Positions 11,443 to 22,413 of a stretch of 64,000 nucleotides of DNA are shown here, in pieces. Source of the DNA: Crossaster papposus. Its lineage: Eukaryota; Echinodermata; Asteroidea; Velatida; Solasteridae. How positions within the stretch are numbered: the stretch's first letter is position 1; every line of letters begins with the position of its first letter. Under the pieces are notes generated by a model, which worked only from the letters and a program-made list of their open reading frames with translations, did not search any database and was not told the origin of the DNA. The DNA is taken from NCBI GenBank assembly GCA_037893245.1, contig JBAIAA010000537.1:1228176-1292175 (forward strand), in the 5' to 3' direction. The translations under genes and the position numbers were made by a program.

Positions 11443-14400
11443 ATGATGGACTCCTTGGAGATTGACGCACCGTCAGACTTCGACATTCAACCCGGTCAGG
11501 GCCACGAGAATCGAGGCCAAACCGACCAAAGCTTAGAAGCGAAGCTTCAAGCTAACTCAGTGGAGATAAAGAAATTATCTTCCTCTGTTACGGGTATACA
11601 TGATATGTTATCCACCCTACTAGACAAACCTGATGAAACAGCATTCGTCGGTCAAGACACAGACGAATTTGACGATGAGTTTTTTGGTCAGCAGGGTGCC
11701 TGCTATGACCCTCAACAAAACTTTGAGCTGACCAGTAACGTGGCAGCTAGTTCTCCCCCTAACACTGATTATGGAGACTTTGACAGGCTTCCTTGTGAAG
11801 GCTTGTACGAAACTACAGAGGCCTCGGGCCCGGAAGTTTTTTCAGGTTTGGCAGACAGAGCTATTAAAGCAGTTACATTGCCAATAAAAAAGGAAGCTTA
11901 CACAAAAATTACTGACAAATATGCTTTACCGTCTAATACGGCAGCAGTTACAGCTCCCAGAATCAATCCTGACCTATGGGCAACAATTCCGGCATCTGCC
12001 AGATCTAAAGATTCGGCCTCCCAGCAAATACAAAAACATGTCGTTAAGGGCATATTGCCGTACCTTCATATTATTACGGAATTGCGAGAGTCTACAAAAT
12101 CGGGTGCTCCGATTAAGGTCGACAAAATCAAAGAACTGGCCCTCGATGGCATTACTTTGGTAGGCAGTGCCTCATATCAAATGAGCATGAAACGCAGAGA
12201 AGAGTTAAAACCATGCCTAAACCCTATGTACAGAGGCTTGTGTTCACGCACTACTCCTGTTTCTGAACTATTGTTTGGAAAAGACCTAAATACTTCTATG
12301 AAGCAAGTGTCTGAAGCCTTTAAAGCCGGCAGGAAATTGACAACTTCTGATGGTAACAAACGAGGCACAAACCGACGTTTTGTACCTTACCCTTCTCACA
12401 AGCCCCGAGGTGCACCCCAAGCTCGCTTTAATGCTGGCCGAGATCGCCCTAATTACGGGCACTCATCATACTCTACCTACAATCCGAGCGGTAACCGCCG
12501 AGGACGCAACTGGGACAAGCATCCCAGACCTGCAGAGTCGAGCCACGCAGCATCGGAAGTAAAAAACTGGTACGTTCCAATAAATCCTTTGGCGATTGCC
12601 GGACAGTTAAAAAACTTTCAAAGTAACTGGTCTCAGATTACCTCAGACAGATGGATATTGGAAACAATTTCAGGCTGTCGGATCGATTTTTTAGAAGATC
12701 CTATTCAGATTAACAAGCCGCAAAAAATATCTTCTTCCAATAAGGAAATGCATATTATTCACAAGGAAATCCAAGATCTCCTTATAAAGGGTGCCATTCG
12801 ACCCATCCATCGATCCGAGTGCAAGTTCGTGTCAAACGTATTCCTCGTTCAGAAAAAATCTGGAGGCCTGAGACCGGTTATAAATCTGAAAAACCTGAAT
12901 AGATATGTTCGATACGAACACTTCAAAATGGAAAATACGAAACTTGTAAAAAATATCATTCATTGCAATGATTTGCTTACATTAATTGACCTCAAAGACG
13001 AGTATTTTTCGATACCGATGTGCAAAGAACATCAATGTTACCTGACATTTTCATGGGAAAATAAATATTATGCATTTACTTGCTTACCCTTTGGGTTAAG
13101 TTCTGCCCCGCGCATTTTTACAAAGGTAATGAAACCAATCCTAGCCATAACTAGAAGTAAAGGAATTCGACTGGTAATCTTTCTGGACGATATCCTTATC
13201 ATGGCTTCGTCAGTAGTCGAAAGTATCGAACATACCAAATTTGTTGGGGATGTACTTGAATCCTTGGGATTCGTTATTAATAGTAAGAAATCCTGCTTAA
13301 TTCCTCAAACAAGCTTATCTTATCTTGGCTTTGAATTCGATTCGACTGCCATGACAATAGCAGTTCCAAAATCAAAGATTGACAAACTACAATCTGAAGG
13401 ATCTCAATTGCTATCCAAAAAATGTGTTCCCATACGCCAACTGGCCAAAGTTATAGGCATGATAGTGTCAACATTTGACGCTTTTCCAAAAGGGAGATTA
13501 CATTTTCGACATCTAGAGCGTACTAAAACTAATGCTCTAAACATAAATCATGGCAACTTTGATGCAAAGATTGCAGTTAGCCCCATTATCATTCAAGAAA
13601 TTCAGTGGTGGTTGACTTTATCAAACAATGAAGTGAAATCCCACATTAAAATACCTCCAATTGATTGTGTTATTTACACAGATGCCAGCAGGACGGGCTG
13701 GGGAGCTATATGTGAAAAGGACAATTCCTTTTCCCAGGGTAAGTGGTCATCCACCCAACAAGTTCTCCACATAAATATTCTGGGGTTAACTGCAGTACAT
13801 AATGCATTGTACTCTCTCTGTGGAAATCTTAACCAAGCCCATGTCCTGATAAAATCGGACAACAGCACAACGGTTTCATACATTTCAAAAATGGGAGGAA
13901 CCGTTGTCCTCTTGAATGACATCACCTCATCCATATTTAAGTGGTGTATTAAAAGGAATATTCATTTATCTGCAACTCATGTCGCTGGTGTTAACAACAC
14001 GGTGGCAGACTCACTTTCTCGAAAAGAACTTAACAAAGAATTGAGTCTACAACTGGACATTTTTGATAACATTGTTCGGAAAACAATACGACCAAATATT
14101 GATCTGTTTGCATCATACGCCAATCATAAATTGGAACGATATGTATCCTGGAAAGCAGATCCCCACGCATGGGAGACTGATGCATTTTCGTTGTCCTGGT
14201 CAAATATGATACCATATATATTTCCACCTTTCTGTTTGCTCTCTATAATTCTAGACAAGATAACCAGAGACAAAACACAGATGAGCCTTCTAATCGCTCC
14301 TGTCTGGAAAGCCCAGCCCTGGTTTCCACTGATGCTACAGATGTTAATTGCCCGTCCATTCACTCTACCAACGGAGTGTCTGTCTCCCTCACACCAGTTA

Positions 14401-15102
14401 CAACATCAAGTACCGAACCTACGCTTGGCCGCGTGGCTAATCTCAAACAACACTGGCAAACAAGAGGCTTTGCGGCAGAAGCTTCCAATATCCTTGCAAG
14501 TTCATGGAGGATGCGTACTGAAAAACTGTTGGTCTAATTGGTGTGGTAAACAACAGGTTGATCCATTGTCTCCCGCTTTAGCAAACGTAATCAATTTCCT
14601 AGCTCACGAACATTCTCAAGGAAAGTCATATGCCACCATAAACACTTACAGATCGGCACTTTCGTCAATACTGCCAACGTTTGGAGGACATGTAGCTGGT
14701 CAACACCCCCTGGTAGTTAGACTACTTAAAGGTGTATTTAATTTAACTCCACCGATGCCTAAGTATTCCAAAATGTGGAAAGTTTCTACAGTTTTAGATT
14801 ATATGAGTTCATTGGCCGAAAACAAAGAACTTTCACTTTTGAGTTTGAGACAAAAACTGTTATCGTTGATGGCCCTTGTGTCTGCTCAACGCTTACAAAC
14901 ACTGACGTGTCTAGATTTAAGATATTTTAATTTCCTTGAGGACTCTTGTGTTATAACTGTTATGGACATTTTGAAAACTACCTGCCCCAAGAAGAGGGTA
15001 GGACATAACAAGATAGTTATTTCTCGTTTTGAAAAGAACACCAAGTTGTGTGTTATCACCACTATTTACAAAGGACTATTTACAAAGGACAGAGAACCTT
15101 AG
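11443..15102 (+). CDS. DIRS polyprotein: gag-like region, reverse transcriptase, RNase H, start of tyrosine recombinase
   Basis: The start is the ATG at 11443 (MMDSLEID), just inside the left terminal repeat, giving about 1219 residues. Roughly the first 400 are a gag-like, charged and R/G-rich region. The reverse transcriptase follows: KSGGLRPVINLKNLN, LIDLKDEYFSIP, LPFGLSSAPRIF and the catalytic FLDD near residue 580. RNase H has YTDASRTGWG near 742, KSDNS near 805 and HVAGVNNTVADSLSR near 845. A DIRS-typical DLFAS/FPPF/WFP region comes next, then the N-terminal and core-binding parts of a tyrosine recombinase from about 1029 (INTYRSALSSIL, SAQRLQTL with the first catalytic Arg). The frame ends prematurely because actatttacaaagg is duplicated at 15061-15088. 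Gag and pol lie in one frame, unlike the overlapping frames of classical DIRS-1. Confidence 0.9.
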   Translation: MMDSLEIDAPSDFDIQPGQGHENRGQTDQSLEAKLQANSVEIKKLSSSVTGIHDMLSTLLDKPDETAFVGQDTDEFDDEFFGQQGACYDPQQNFELTSNVAASSPPNTDYGDFDRLPCEGLYETTEASGPEVFSGLADRAIKAVTLPIKKEAYTKITDKYALPSNTAAVTAPRINPDLWATIPASARSKDSASQQIQKHVVKGILPYLHIITELRESTKSGAPIKVDKIKELALDGITLVGSASYQMSMKRREELKPCLNPMYRGLCSRTTPVSELLFGKDLNTSMKQVSEAFKAGRKLTTSDGNKRGTNRRFVPYPSHKPRGAPQARFNAGRDRPNYGHSSYSTYNPSGNRRGRNWDKHPRPAESSHAASEVKNWYVPINPLAIAGQLKNFQSNWSQITSDRWILETISGCRIDFLEDPIQINKPQKISSSNKEMHIIHKEIQDLLIKGAIRPIHRSECKFVSNVFLVQKKSGGLRPVINLKNLNRYVRYEHFKMENTKLVKNIIHCNDLLTLIDLKDEYFSIPMCKEHQCYLTFSWENKYYAFTCLPFGLSSAPRIFTKVMKPILAITRSKGIRLVIFLDDILIMASSVVESIEHTKFVGDVLESLGFVINSKKSCLIPQTSLSYLGFEFDSTAMTIAVPKSKIDKLQSEGSQLLSKKCVPIRQLAKVIGMIVSTFDAFPKGRLHFRHLERTKTNALNINHGNFDAKIAVSPIIIQEIQWWLTLSNNEVKSHIKIPPIDCVIYTDASRTGWGAICEKDNSFSQGKWSSTQQVLHINILGLTAVHNALYSLCGNLNQAHVLIKSDNSTTVSYISKMGGTVVLLNDITSSIFKWCIKRNIHLSATHVAGVNNTVADSLSRKELNKELSLQLDIFDNIVRKTIRPNIDLFASYANHKLERYVSWKADPHAWETDAFSLSWSNMIPYIFPPFCLLSIILDKITRDKTQMSLLIAPVWKAQPWFPLMLQMLIARPFTLPTECLSPSHQLQHQVPNLRLAAWLISNNTGKQEALRQKLPISLQVHGGCVLKNCWSNWCGKQQVDPLSPALANVINFLAHEHSQGKSYATINTYRSALSSILPTFGGHVAGQHPLVVRLLKGVFNLTPPMPKYSKMWKVSTVLDYMSSLAENKELSLLSLRQKLLSLMALVSAQRLQTLTCLDLRYFNFLEDSCVITVMDILKTTCPKKRVGHNKIVISRFEKNTKLCVITTIYKGLFTKDREP

Positions 15103-15403
15103 AACGCAAAATAACGAAACAAAGTTGTTTGTATCAACAAGAAAACCGCATAAAAAAGTGACGTCCTCAACCCTAGCTAGGTGGTTAAAGACTGTTTTAA
15201 GTGAATCAGGAATAGATGCCACAATTTTTTCTGCACATAGCTTTCGTAGTGCATCCACGTCTACGGCATTCGCCCAAGGTGTAACCCTGCAAGAAATCTT
15301 AAAAACAGCGGATTGGACAAATGTCACTACTTTCGCTAAGTATTACCTTAAGCCAGAAGAAGAAACGTCATTTGGTAAAATGGTACTCGATTCCAATATG
15401 TGA
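15089..15403 (+). pseudogene. C-terminal part of the DIRS tyrosine recombinase, out of frame
   Basis: This frame holds the rest of the recombinase: HSFRSASTS is the HxxR box, and WTNVTTFAKYYLKP contains the expected nucleophilic tyrosine, followed by TGA at 15401-15403. It is shifted relative to the upstream ORF by the 14-bp duplication immediately before it. The catalytic residues themselves look intact, so the frame break appears to be a recent single lesion rather than long decay. Confidence 0.85.
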
Positions 15404-15523
15404 ACGAAGACGATACCTTAAATATAAACGGTTACAACATCGCATGTATGGCGTTTTTTCAGTCAATTGTGTATGTATATATATATATATATATTTATTT
15501 GAAAGTATTCCTAGCTTTGAACA

Positions 15524-15642
15524 TGCTAATCCTCTGAAGACTTGTACGAATGTTATGAAATAGAATTCCTAAATTATGTGAATATATGAAATATAATTGG
15601 AATTCTATGAAATAATAATGAAGTACAAGTCGAAGAGGATCC
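15524..15642. repeat. Internal complementary region (ICR) of the DIRS element
   Basis: The first part (15524-15567) is complementary to the outer left end (11247-11290). The second part (15563-15642) is complementary to the outer right end (15863-15932 plus gaggat). This two-part structure is diagnostic of DIRS replication. Confidence 0.88.
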
Positions 15643-15726
15643 CTCCCTTTCTATTTTATAGACTGAAGTATATATACTTCAACCCAACCCAGAGTTACTA
15701 TTTGGCCTATTTAATAACCACTCAGA

Positions 15727-15862
15727 AAAGATGGCCTGTGCTCTCTTACATGGGGTTATATACACGGGTCACCCCTCAGTGACTCATTTAAATATCAATA
15801 GAAAGCTTTGAATGCTTTTGTGGTCCGCATACCTATCACGTGGAAAGGAATGCTAATCCTCT
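15727..15862 (-). repeat. Right inverted terminal repeat of the DIRS element (core)
   Basis: Inverted partner of 11276-11412. It is followed by 70 bp of right-specific end matching the second half of the ICR. Confidence 0.9.
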
Positions 15863-15932
15863 TCGACTTGTACTTCATTATTATTTCATAGAATTCCAAT
15901 TATATTTCATATATTCACATAATTTAGGAATT

Positions 15933-16448
15933 ATACGGGTTGGGTAAATAAAACAGCGCCCTTTACGGTAGCAAAATAGCGCCGAAAACTCTAACATAGT
16001 TTAGCCTTGGTCAAGGCGTTCATCGTTACCCGTCTGTACGTACAGCGCAGCGGTAATCGGAGCTCAAACAACGACCTCACGCGGCAGTATTATATGCAAA
16101 TTAACTGAAGATATATTAACGCCTTGGATCAATCATTAAGTTGAGGTTTTGGGGGCGGTGCTTATTATGCTAATAGATTAAGTTGACCTTTATAGTCGTT
16201 TTTTTATTGGTTGATCGTTGCGTAGAAACTGCATAATTGGAGCTAGCGGTGAAAGGTCATAGCTAGCTCGCAAGTGTTTACGATTACGAACACCGCCATC
16301 GTTGACATAATATTTTATTGTAGAAGGTTGAGTGATTTTTACGAAGGCTTGTAGGAATTACACATGAAGATTTGAACTGTCTTGCTTGATTGTCGAGGGT
16401 CGCAGTTTTGCTAAGTATTTGCTTGAATGTTGACATTGTTATGGTCAG
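15933..16448. other. Non-coding flank with a diverged array-like motif
   Basis: No coding is seen. At 16013-16050 the sequence agccttggtcaaggcgttc followed by ttacccgtctgtacgtac resembles a motif present once in each unit of the tandem array (agccttgatcaaggcttcat, then ttacccgtccgtatgtac). It may be an old relic of the same family. Confidence 0.45.
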
Positions 16449-16464
16449 AACTACCCACTGGGCA

Positions 16465-17091
16465 AGTTGTTACCGGTTACCGATATTACCAGTAATATCA
16501 CCCCAAAATTTGACTAAGTCCAAATTTTACCGATATTACCGTGTTATTACCCAAATGATATTACCTGTGTCATAATGAAATTGTTATAAATTCCTTAATT
16601 TTTTTTTTTTTAATATAAGGATTGGATATAATTGATCCTTGATACTGACAGGATTTGTTTATGATGAGAACAACTCTTGAAAAATGGTGTACCGGTTTAC
16701 CAAATTTCCAAGTCCAAATATAACCGTTATTACCCTGTTGAAACCAACATTTTACCGAGTAACAACAGGATAATACAGGTAATGTGGGTAATGGTGAAAA
16801 GATTGAATTGGTTATAACATCGGGAACTTGAGTAATAACAGTAAAATTTGTAGCAATTCCAGCAAAATTTTCAAGTTCAAATATTACTGTTATTACCCTG
16901 TTGAAACCGACAATTTACCGGGTAACAACAGGATAAAACAGGTAATGTGGGTAATGGTAAAAGGCTTGAATTGGTTATAACATTGGGAACTTGAGTAATA
17001 ACAGTAAAATTATAGCAATCCCAGCAACATTTCCCAATTCAAATATAACCGTTATTACCCTGTTGAAACCAACATTTCACCGAGTAAAATT
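16465..17091 (+). repeat. 165-bp satellite, left block
   Basis: Tandem units with period near 165 bp, built from ggtaatgtgggtaatggtga, gaattggttataacat, gggaacttgagtaataacag, and accgttattaccctgttgaa. The block breaks off at accgagtaa (about 17091), where the tRNA-like array begins. Confidence 0.8.
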
Positions 17092-17728
17092 ACTCTGCCC
17101 AAATTTTATGTCGTGTCGTGGAACAAATGCGTCATGGGTTCGTTGTGACCAGGCCTTACCACGACAACATTTCGTACGATCCGTTGTGACCGGGGTTTAT
17201 TAACACAGAACCCTTTGGGTGAAACGGAGCAAATCAATTCCCATAGACCTAAGGGCTAAAACGCCTATACTTTCACGATCTTATTAAAATACTTAGAACT
17301 CTCACGTGTTCAGGGACTACAGAAACATGACGACCAGCATGTCATATTCTTTTCAAATTTTGGTGGGTTGAACGAAGATTTTTTTTTTTTTAATTCTTAC
17401 CCAATGCAATACCCAATTTATTTAAATTTCAAAATTTCCAATGAAAAATATATACATTGCCAACCTACTCCCGAGTGTCGCGAGGCAGCGCCGTTTGTCT
17501 GATTTTGTGTTGTGTTTTTTTAGCCCGCGCTTAGCTGGTGACTTCTATTTGTGTGGCGCGCCCTCTATCGACATAAAATAAGTCGAATTTTCGGACAATT
17601 AATGCGTGGGCGGCTCATTAACCCTGAAAACACAGTTTCTCCTTCTTCCTTTGAGCAGATGTAGGATAGAGCTATTACTCCAGCTTCCAAACCTATTAAG
17701 TCACATCGATTTCAAACAGTGTTGACTG
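17092..17728 (+). repeat. Array: partial first unit
   Basis: Begins inside a unit at ctgcccaaattttatgtcgtg, without head A or B. It carries the ggggtttattaacacagaac segment, so it is SINE-free. Confidence 0.85.
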
Positions 17729-17806
17729 GTAGTCGAATGGCCGAGTGGTTAGGCTCCTCGTTTGCGGGTTTCCATCGCCTGGGTTCGAGTCCCCGTTCTG
17801 CCCGAC
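17729..17806 (+). tRNA. tRNA-like head A, copy 1 (pseudo-tRNA)
   Basis: A-box TGGCCGAGTGGTTAGG and B-box GGTTCGAGTCC are spaced as in a tRNA, and a T7 run follows. The D-arm (GCC/GGC) and T-arm (GGG/CCC) can form, but acceptor and anticodon stems are poor. It is therefore tRNA-like (closest in layout to Ser/Leu-type heads) rather than a decoding tRNA. The same description applies to the A heads at 19474, 26058, 28231, 30173, 41229, 43154, 45089 and 47027. Confidence 0.5.
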
Positions 17807-18260
17807 GTCTTTTTTTCCTCAGTTTTAACGCGCGCGATTTCGCAATCTTATCTATAAAAGAATTAATTGATCGTCTTCAATCACCAACCGGAGTTAGCTC
17901 AGCGGCTTAATTCGTAAGGCTGGTACTGTCCGCGGAGTTCAGGTGCGCACCTTAGTATAGGGACGGAGCTCGTTTGCTTGCATAGGCGGCAAGAGCTAGG
18001 GCCTCGCTCCGTCAGTCCTCCCTTTACGGTTGCGTGGCCTACGGGTTACATGAACATGGACAGGGAAGGATGTGTGGTGGGCCGGGAATCCTAGAACCCA
18101 AAAGAGTCCTATATGGGTGGTCGTTCAATGAGTAAAGTCATGGGTTCGATCCCCTGAATGCTTGGTCAACACCACATAACTTTTTTTTCTTCATTCTATA
18201 CTGGAGCTAATACTCCAGTTTTCAAACATACGTCACATCGATTTGAAACAATGTCGTCTG

Positions 18261-18335
18261 GTAGTCCAATGGCCCAGTGGTTAGGCTCCTCGTTTGGGGG
18301 TTTTCATCGCCTGGGTTCGAGTTCTCGTCCTAGCC
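18261..18335 (+). tRNA. tRNA-like head B, copy 1 (degraded)
   Basis: Head B is the paralogue of head A, with gtagtccaatggcc at its start and a longer T-rich tract (T12 and more) after it. This copy has substitutions in both boxes. Confidence 0.4.
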
Positions 18336-19974
18336 TTTTTTTTTTTTTCTTTTTTTTTTGCAGTTTGAACGCGCGCAATTTCGCAATCTTATCTTTAAAA
18401 GAATTTAATTATAGTCTTCAAATACCAACCGGAGTTAGCTCAACGGCTTAATTCGCCAGGGTGAAGAGTCCTATATGGGAGTCGGTCAATGTACGCAAGC
18501 AGGGTGTGTTGGCTCTGATGTGTCGCTCGACGTTACAATACATTTGAATGTTTGTGAAAGTGCAAACGTACAATTTAGCCTTCCCCCCCCCCCCCCCCCC
18601 AGCTTGCAAATCGACTTGTAAATTCTAAATCCATTTCGATGCCACCCTTGGACTTTCACAAGATGTGGAATAGAGAATAATACGATTTTTTTATTTCTTG
18701 AACTTTCTATGCATAGTTTTCTTTAGCCTTGATCAAGGCGTCATTACCCGTCCGTACGTACATGTACGTACATCGATGCCACGATGCTCGAAATTTCGTA
18801 GGACTGTCTTGCGACGACCCCCGATGACCCACGATCTGCCCAAATTTTAAGTCGTGTCGTGGAACAAATGCGTCGTGGGTTCGTTGTGACCAGGCCTTAA
18901 CACGACAACATTTCGTACGATCCGTTGTGACCGGGGTTTATTAACCCAGAGCCATTTTGGGGAAACGGAGCAAATCAATTCCCATAGACCTAAGGGCTAA
19001 AACGCCTATACTTTCACGATCTTATTAAAATACTTAGAACTCTCACGTGTTCAGGGACTACAGAAACATGACGACCAGCATGTCATATTCTTTTCAATTT
19101 TTGGTGGGTTGATCCGAAGATTTTTTTTGAAAAATTCTTACCCAATGCAAACAAGACAATTTTAATTAAATTTCTAAATTTCCAATGAAAAAATATATAC
19201 ATTGCCAACCTACTCCCGAGTGTCGCGAGTCAGTGCCGTTTGTCTGATTTTGTGTTGTTTCCTTCGAGCCCGCGCTTTGCTGGTGACTTCTATTTGTGTG
19301 GCGCGCCCTCTATCGACATAAAATAAGTCGAATTTTCGGACAATTAATGCGTGGGCGGCTCATTAACCCTAAAAACACAGTTTCTCCTTCTTCCTTTGAG
19401 CACGTGTAGGATAGAGCTATTACTCCAGCTTCCAAACCTATTAAGTCACATCGATTTCAAACAGTGTTGACTGGTAGTCGAATGGCCGAGTGGTTAGGCT
19501 CCTCCTCTGCGGGGTTCCATCGCCTGGGTTCGAGTCCCCGTTCTGCCCGACCTCATTGTTTCCTAAGTTTTAACGCGCGCGATTTCGCAATCTTATCTAT
19601 AAAAGAATTAATTGATCGTCTTCAATCACCAACCGGAGTTAGCTCAGCGGCTTAATTCGTCAGGCTGGTACTGTCCGCGGAGTTCAGGTGCGCACCTTAG
19701 TATAGGGACGGAGCTCGTTTGCTTGCATAGGCGGCAAGAGCTAGGGCCTCGCTCCGTCAGTCCTCCCTTTACGGTTGCGTGGCCTACGGGTTACATGAAC
19801 ATGGACAGGGAAGGATGTGTGGTGGGCCGGGAATCCTAGAACCCAAAAGAGTCCTATATGGGTGGTCGTTCAATGAGTAAAGTCATGGGTTCGATCCCCT
19901 GAATGCTTGGTCAACACCACATAACTTTTTTTCTTCATTCTATACTGGAGCTAATACTCCAGTTTTCAAACATA

Positions 19975-21186
19975 AACACCTCAACAAAAGTAACTCCCCC
20001 TCTCAACAGTTCGTCATAACATCGTCAGGTAAAACATTTTACCAATCAAACTTAGTTAAAAATAATCCTATTACTGTTTCCTAAATGTTGTTGGAAAATA
20101 AAAGATGTCCATAACTTCATGGCTGAATGAGCTCAAATGAATGAACAAAACTGCCCTTCTCAAAAGTCACAAAAGTTGATCAAATCTTCAGGTCAGTATC
20201 GCGTGTATCCACCACGCATGTTAGTAATGACCGCCTGGCACCGTCTTCTCATGGTGTTGATCATCAAGCTGGCGACACGCTGCTGTGTAATGGCATTCCA
20301 CTGAACCTGCAAAAGATGGGATAGGTGAGCCAGGTTGCTGTTGGCGTTGATGTGAGGATGATCGCTTCAGCTGGTCCCAGAGGTGCTCTAAGGGATTGAG
20401 GTCAGGCGAGCGTGCCGGCCACACCATTCGATTGATGACTTCACCAGCCATTTATGCAGTAACTACTCTCCCTCTGTGTGGTGGGGCATTGCCATCCATG
20501 TAAACAAATGCTCCACCGTGGGCTGCAGCAAGTGGTGCAACATGTGGACGCAGCACTTCGTCAACATATCGTTGAGCTGTCAGGTTGCCAGCAATCTGCA
20601 CAAGTGGTGTTTTCCTGGTATATCTAATACCACCCCACACCATTACACTTCCGCCACCATAGGCATGTTGCTCTCCAACTCGACGCCACACACGTCTCCG
20701 GCCATCAATGTGACGCAGACAACTTCTCATCTCACCGTGAACAACCCATTGCTCCACTGCTGTCTGGTCCATCGAACATGAGCTGTGGCCCATAACATAC
20801 GCGCTTGTCTGTGTCGTAGTTCCAGGGTGGCCTTCTTCACTAGACGTTGGGCACGAAGTCCAGCATTGTGCAAGCGCCATGTAATCGTCTGCGTCGAAAC
20901 TCTCTGGCGGTTGGGTGGTCGAAGACCAGGCGGTCATTAACAGGCGTTGTGGATACACGCGATACTGACCTGAAGATTTGATCAACTTTTGTGACTTTTG
21001 AGAAGGGCAGTTTTGTTCATTCATTTGAGCTCATTCAGCCATGAAGTTATGGACATCTTTTATTTTCCAACAACATTTAGGAAACAGTCGTAGGATTATT
21101 TTTAACTAAGTTTGATTGGTAAAATGTTTAACCTGACGATGTTATGACGAACTGTTGAGAGGGGGAGTTACTTTTGTTGAGGTGTT
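19975..21186 (-). mobile_element. Tc1/mariner-type DNA transposon with long TIRs
   Basis: The element starts aacacctcaacaaaag and ends with the reverse complement, flanked by TA (19973-19974 and 21187-21188). Other array units have a single TA at that position, which gives an empty site. The TIRs are long, about 235-240 bp (19975-20214 against 20946-21186). A decayed minus-strand transposase lies between them. Confidence 0.9.
20221..21024 (-). pseudogene. Tc1/mariner transposase remnant
   Basis: Two consecutive minus-strand open segments (21024-20452 and 20451-20221) are separated by an in-frame stop. Recognisable blocks are GRRRVWRRVGE, SVMVWGGI, LTAQRYVDEVLRPHVAPL, YMDGNAPPHRGR, and in the second segment WPARSPDLNPLEHLWDQL. 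The DGNAPPH and PDLNPLEH blocks hold the second and third acidic residues of the DDE triad. The first is not visible: the corresponding place reads HGEMRSCL. The N-terminal DNA-binding helix-turn-helix region is not recognisable and falls in scrambled frame. It is clearly inactive as a source of transposase. Confidence 0.85.
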
Positions 21187-22413
21187 TAGGTCACATCGAT
21201 TTCAAACAATGTCGACTGGTAGTCCAATGGCCGAGTGGTTAGGCTCCTCGTTTGCGGGTTTTCATCGCCTGGGTTCGAGTCCTCGTCCTGGCCGATGTTT
21301 TTTTTCTTTTTTTTGCAGTTTTAACGCACGCAATTTCGCAATCTTATCTTTAAAAGAATTAAATTATAGTCTTCAAATACCAACCGGAGTTAGCTCAACG
21401 GCTTAATTCGCCAGGGTGAAGAGTCCTATATGGGAGTCGGTCAATGTACGCCAGCGGGGTGTGTTGGCTCTGATGTGTCGCTCGACGTTACAATACATTT
21501 GAATGCTATGTTTGTGAAAGTGCAAACGTACAATGTAATCTTCCCCTGCTTGCAAATCGACTTGTAATTTCTAAATCCATTTCGATTCCACCCTTGGACT
21601 TTCACAAGATGTGGAATAGAGAATAATACGATTTTTAAAATTCTTAAACTTTCTATGCATAGTTTTCTTCAGCCTTGATCAAGGCTTCATTACCCGTCCG
21701 TAGGTACATGTACGTACATCGATGCCACGATGCTCGAAATTTCGTAGGACTGTCTTGCGACGACCCCCGATGACCCACGATCTGCCCAAATTTTAAGTCG
21801 TGTCGTGGAACAAATGCGTCGTGGGTTCGTTGTGACCAGGCCTTAACACGACAACATTTCGTACGATCCGTTGTGACCGGGGTTTATTAACACAGAGCCA
21901 TTTTGGGGAAACGGAGCAAATAAATTCCGATAGACCTAAGGGCTAAAACGCCTATACTTTCACGATCTTATTAAAATACTTAGAACTCTCACGTGTTCAG
22001 GGACTACAGAAACATGACGACCAGCATGTCATATTCTTTTCAATTTTTGGTGGGTTGATCCGAAGATTTTTTTTGAAAAATTCTTACCCAATGCAAACAA
22101 GACAATTTTAAATAAATTTCTAAATTTCCAATGAAAAAATATAAACATTGCCAACCTACTCCCGAGTGTCGCGAGTCAGCGCCGTTTGTCTGATTTTATT
22201 GTTTCCTTCGAGCCCGCTCTTTGCTGGTGACTTCTATTTGTGTGGCGCGCCCTCTATCGACATAAAATAAGTCGAATTTTCGGACAATTAATGCGTGGGC
22301 GGCTCATTAACCCTAAAAACACAGTTTCTCCTTCTTCCTTTGAGCACGTGTAGGATAGAGCTATTACTCCAGCTTCCAAACCTATTAAGTCACATCGATT
22401 TCAAACAGTGTTG

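Larger units (their letters stand above)
11247..15932 (+). mobile_element. DIRS-type tyrosine-recombinase retrotransposon
   Basis: A 4.69-kb element with the complete DIRS layout. The core inverted terminal repeats are 11276-11412 and 15727-15862. The left-specific end is 11247-11275 and the right-specific end 15863-15932. An internal complementary region at 15524-15642 contains the reverse complements of both outer ends joined through a shared aatt. This is the arrangement expected for replication through a circular intermediate. The coding region encodes gag-like sequence, RT, RNase H and a tyrosine recombinase. No target-site duplication is evident, as usual for DIRS. A 14-bp tandem duplication disrupts the recombinase, so this copy is probably inactive now. 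Confidence 0.92.
17729..19473 (+). repeat. Array unit 1 (SINE-free)
   Basis: Head A at 17729-17806, head B at 18261-18335. Head B here is degraded: the A-box word reads TGGCCCAGTGG and the B-box GGTTCGAGTTC. A poly-C run at 18583-18600 replaces the usual short C tract. The site where later units carry the SINE is empty (18930-19025). Confidence 0.9.
19474..22413 (+). repeat. Array unit 2 (SINE-free, with mariner insertion)
   Basis: Head A 19474-19551 and head B 21219-21294, separated by a Tc1/mariner element inserted at a TA (19973-19974). Without it the unit is about 1726 bp. Confidence 0.9.

Noticed and set aside
17729..17806. Functional Ser or Leu tRNA gene
   Set aside because: Acceptor and anticodon stems pair poorly and no long variable arm of normal form is seen. 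Kept as tRNA-like only.
17719..17910. Recurrent 63-residue frame over head A and 75-residue frame after it
   Set aside because: They read through tRNA-like sequence with Pol III boxes. Similarity between units reflects DNA duplication. No coding bias is seen.
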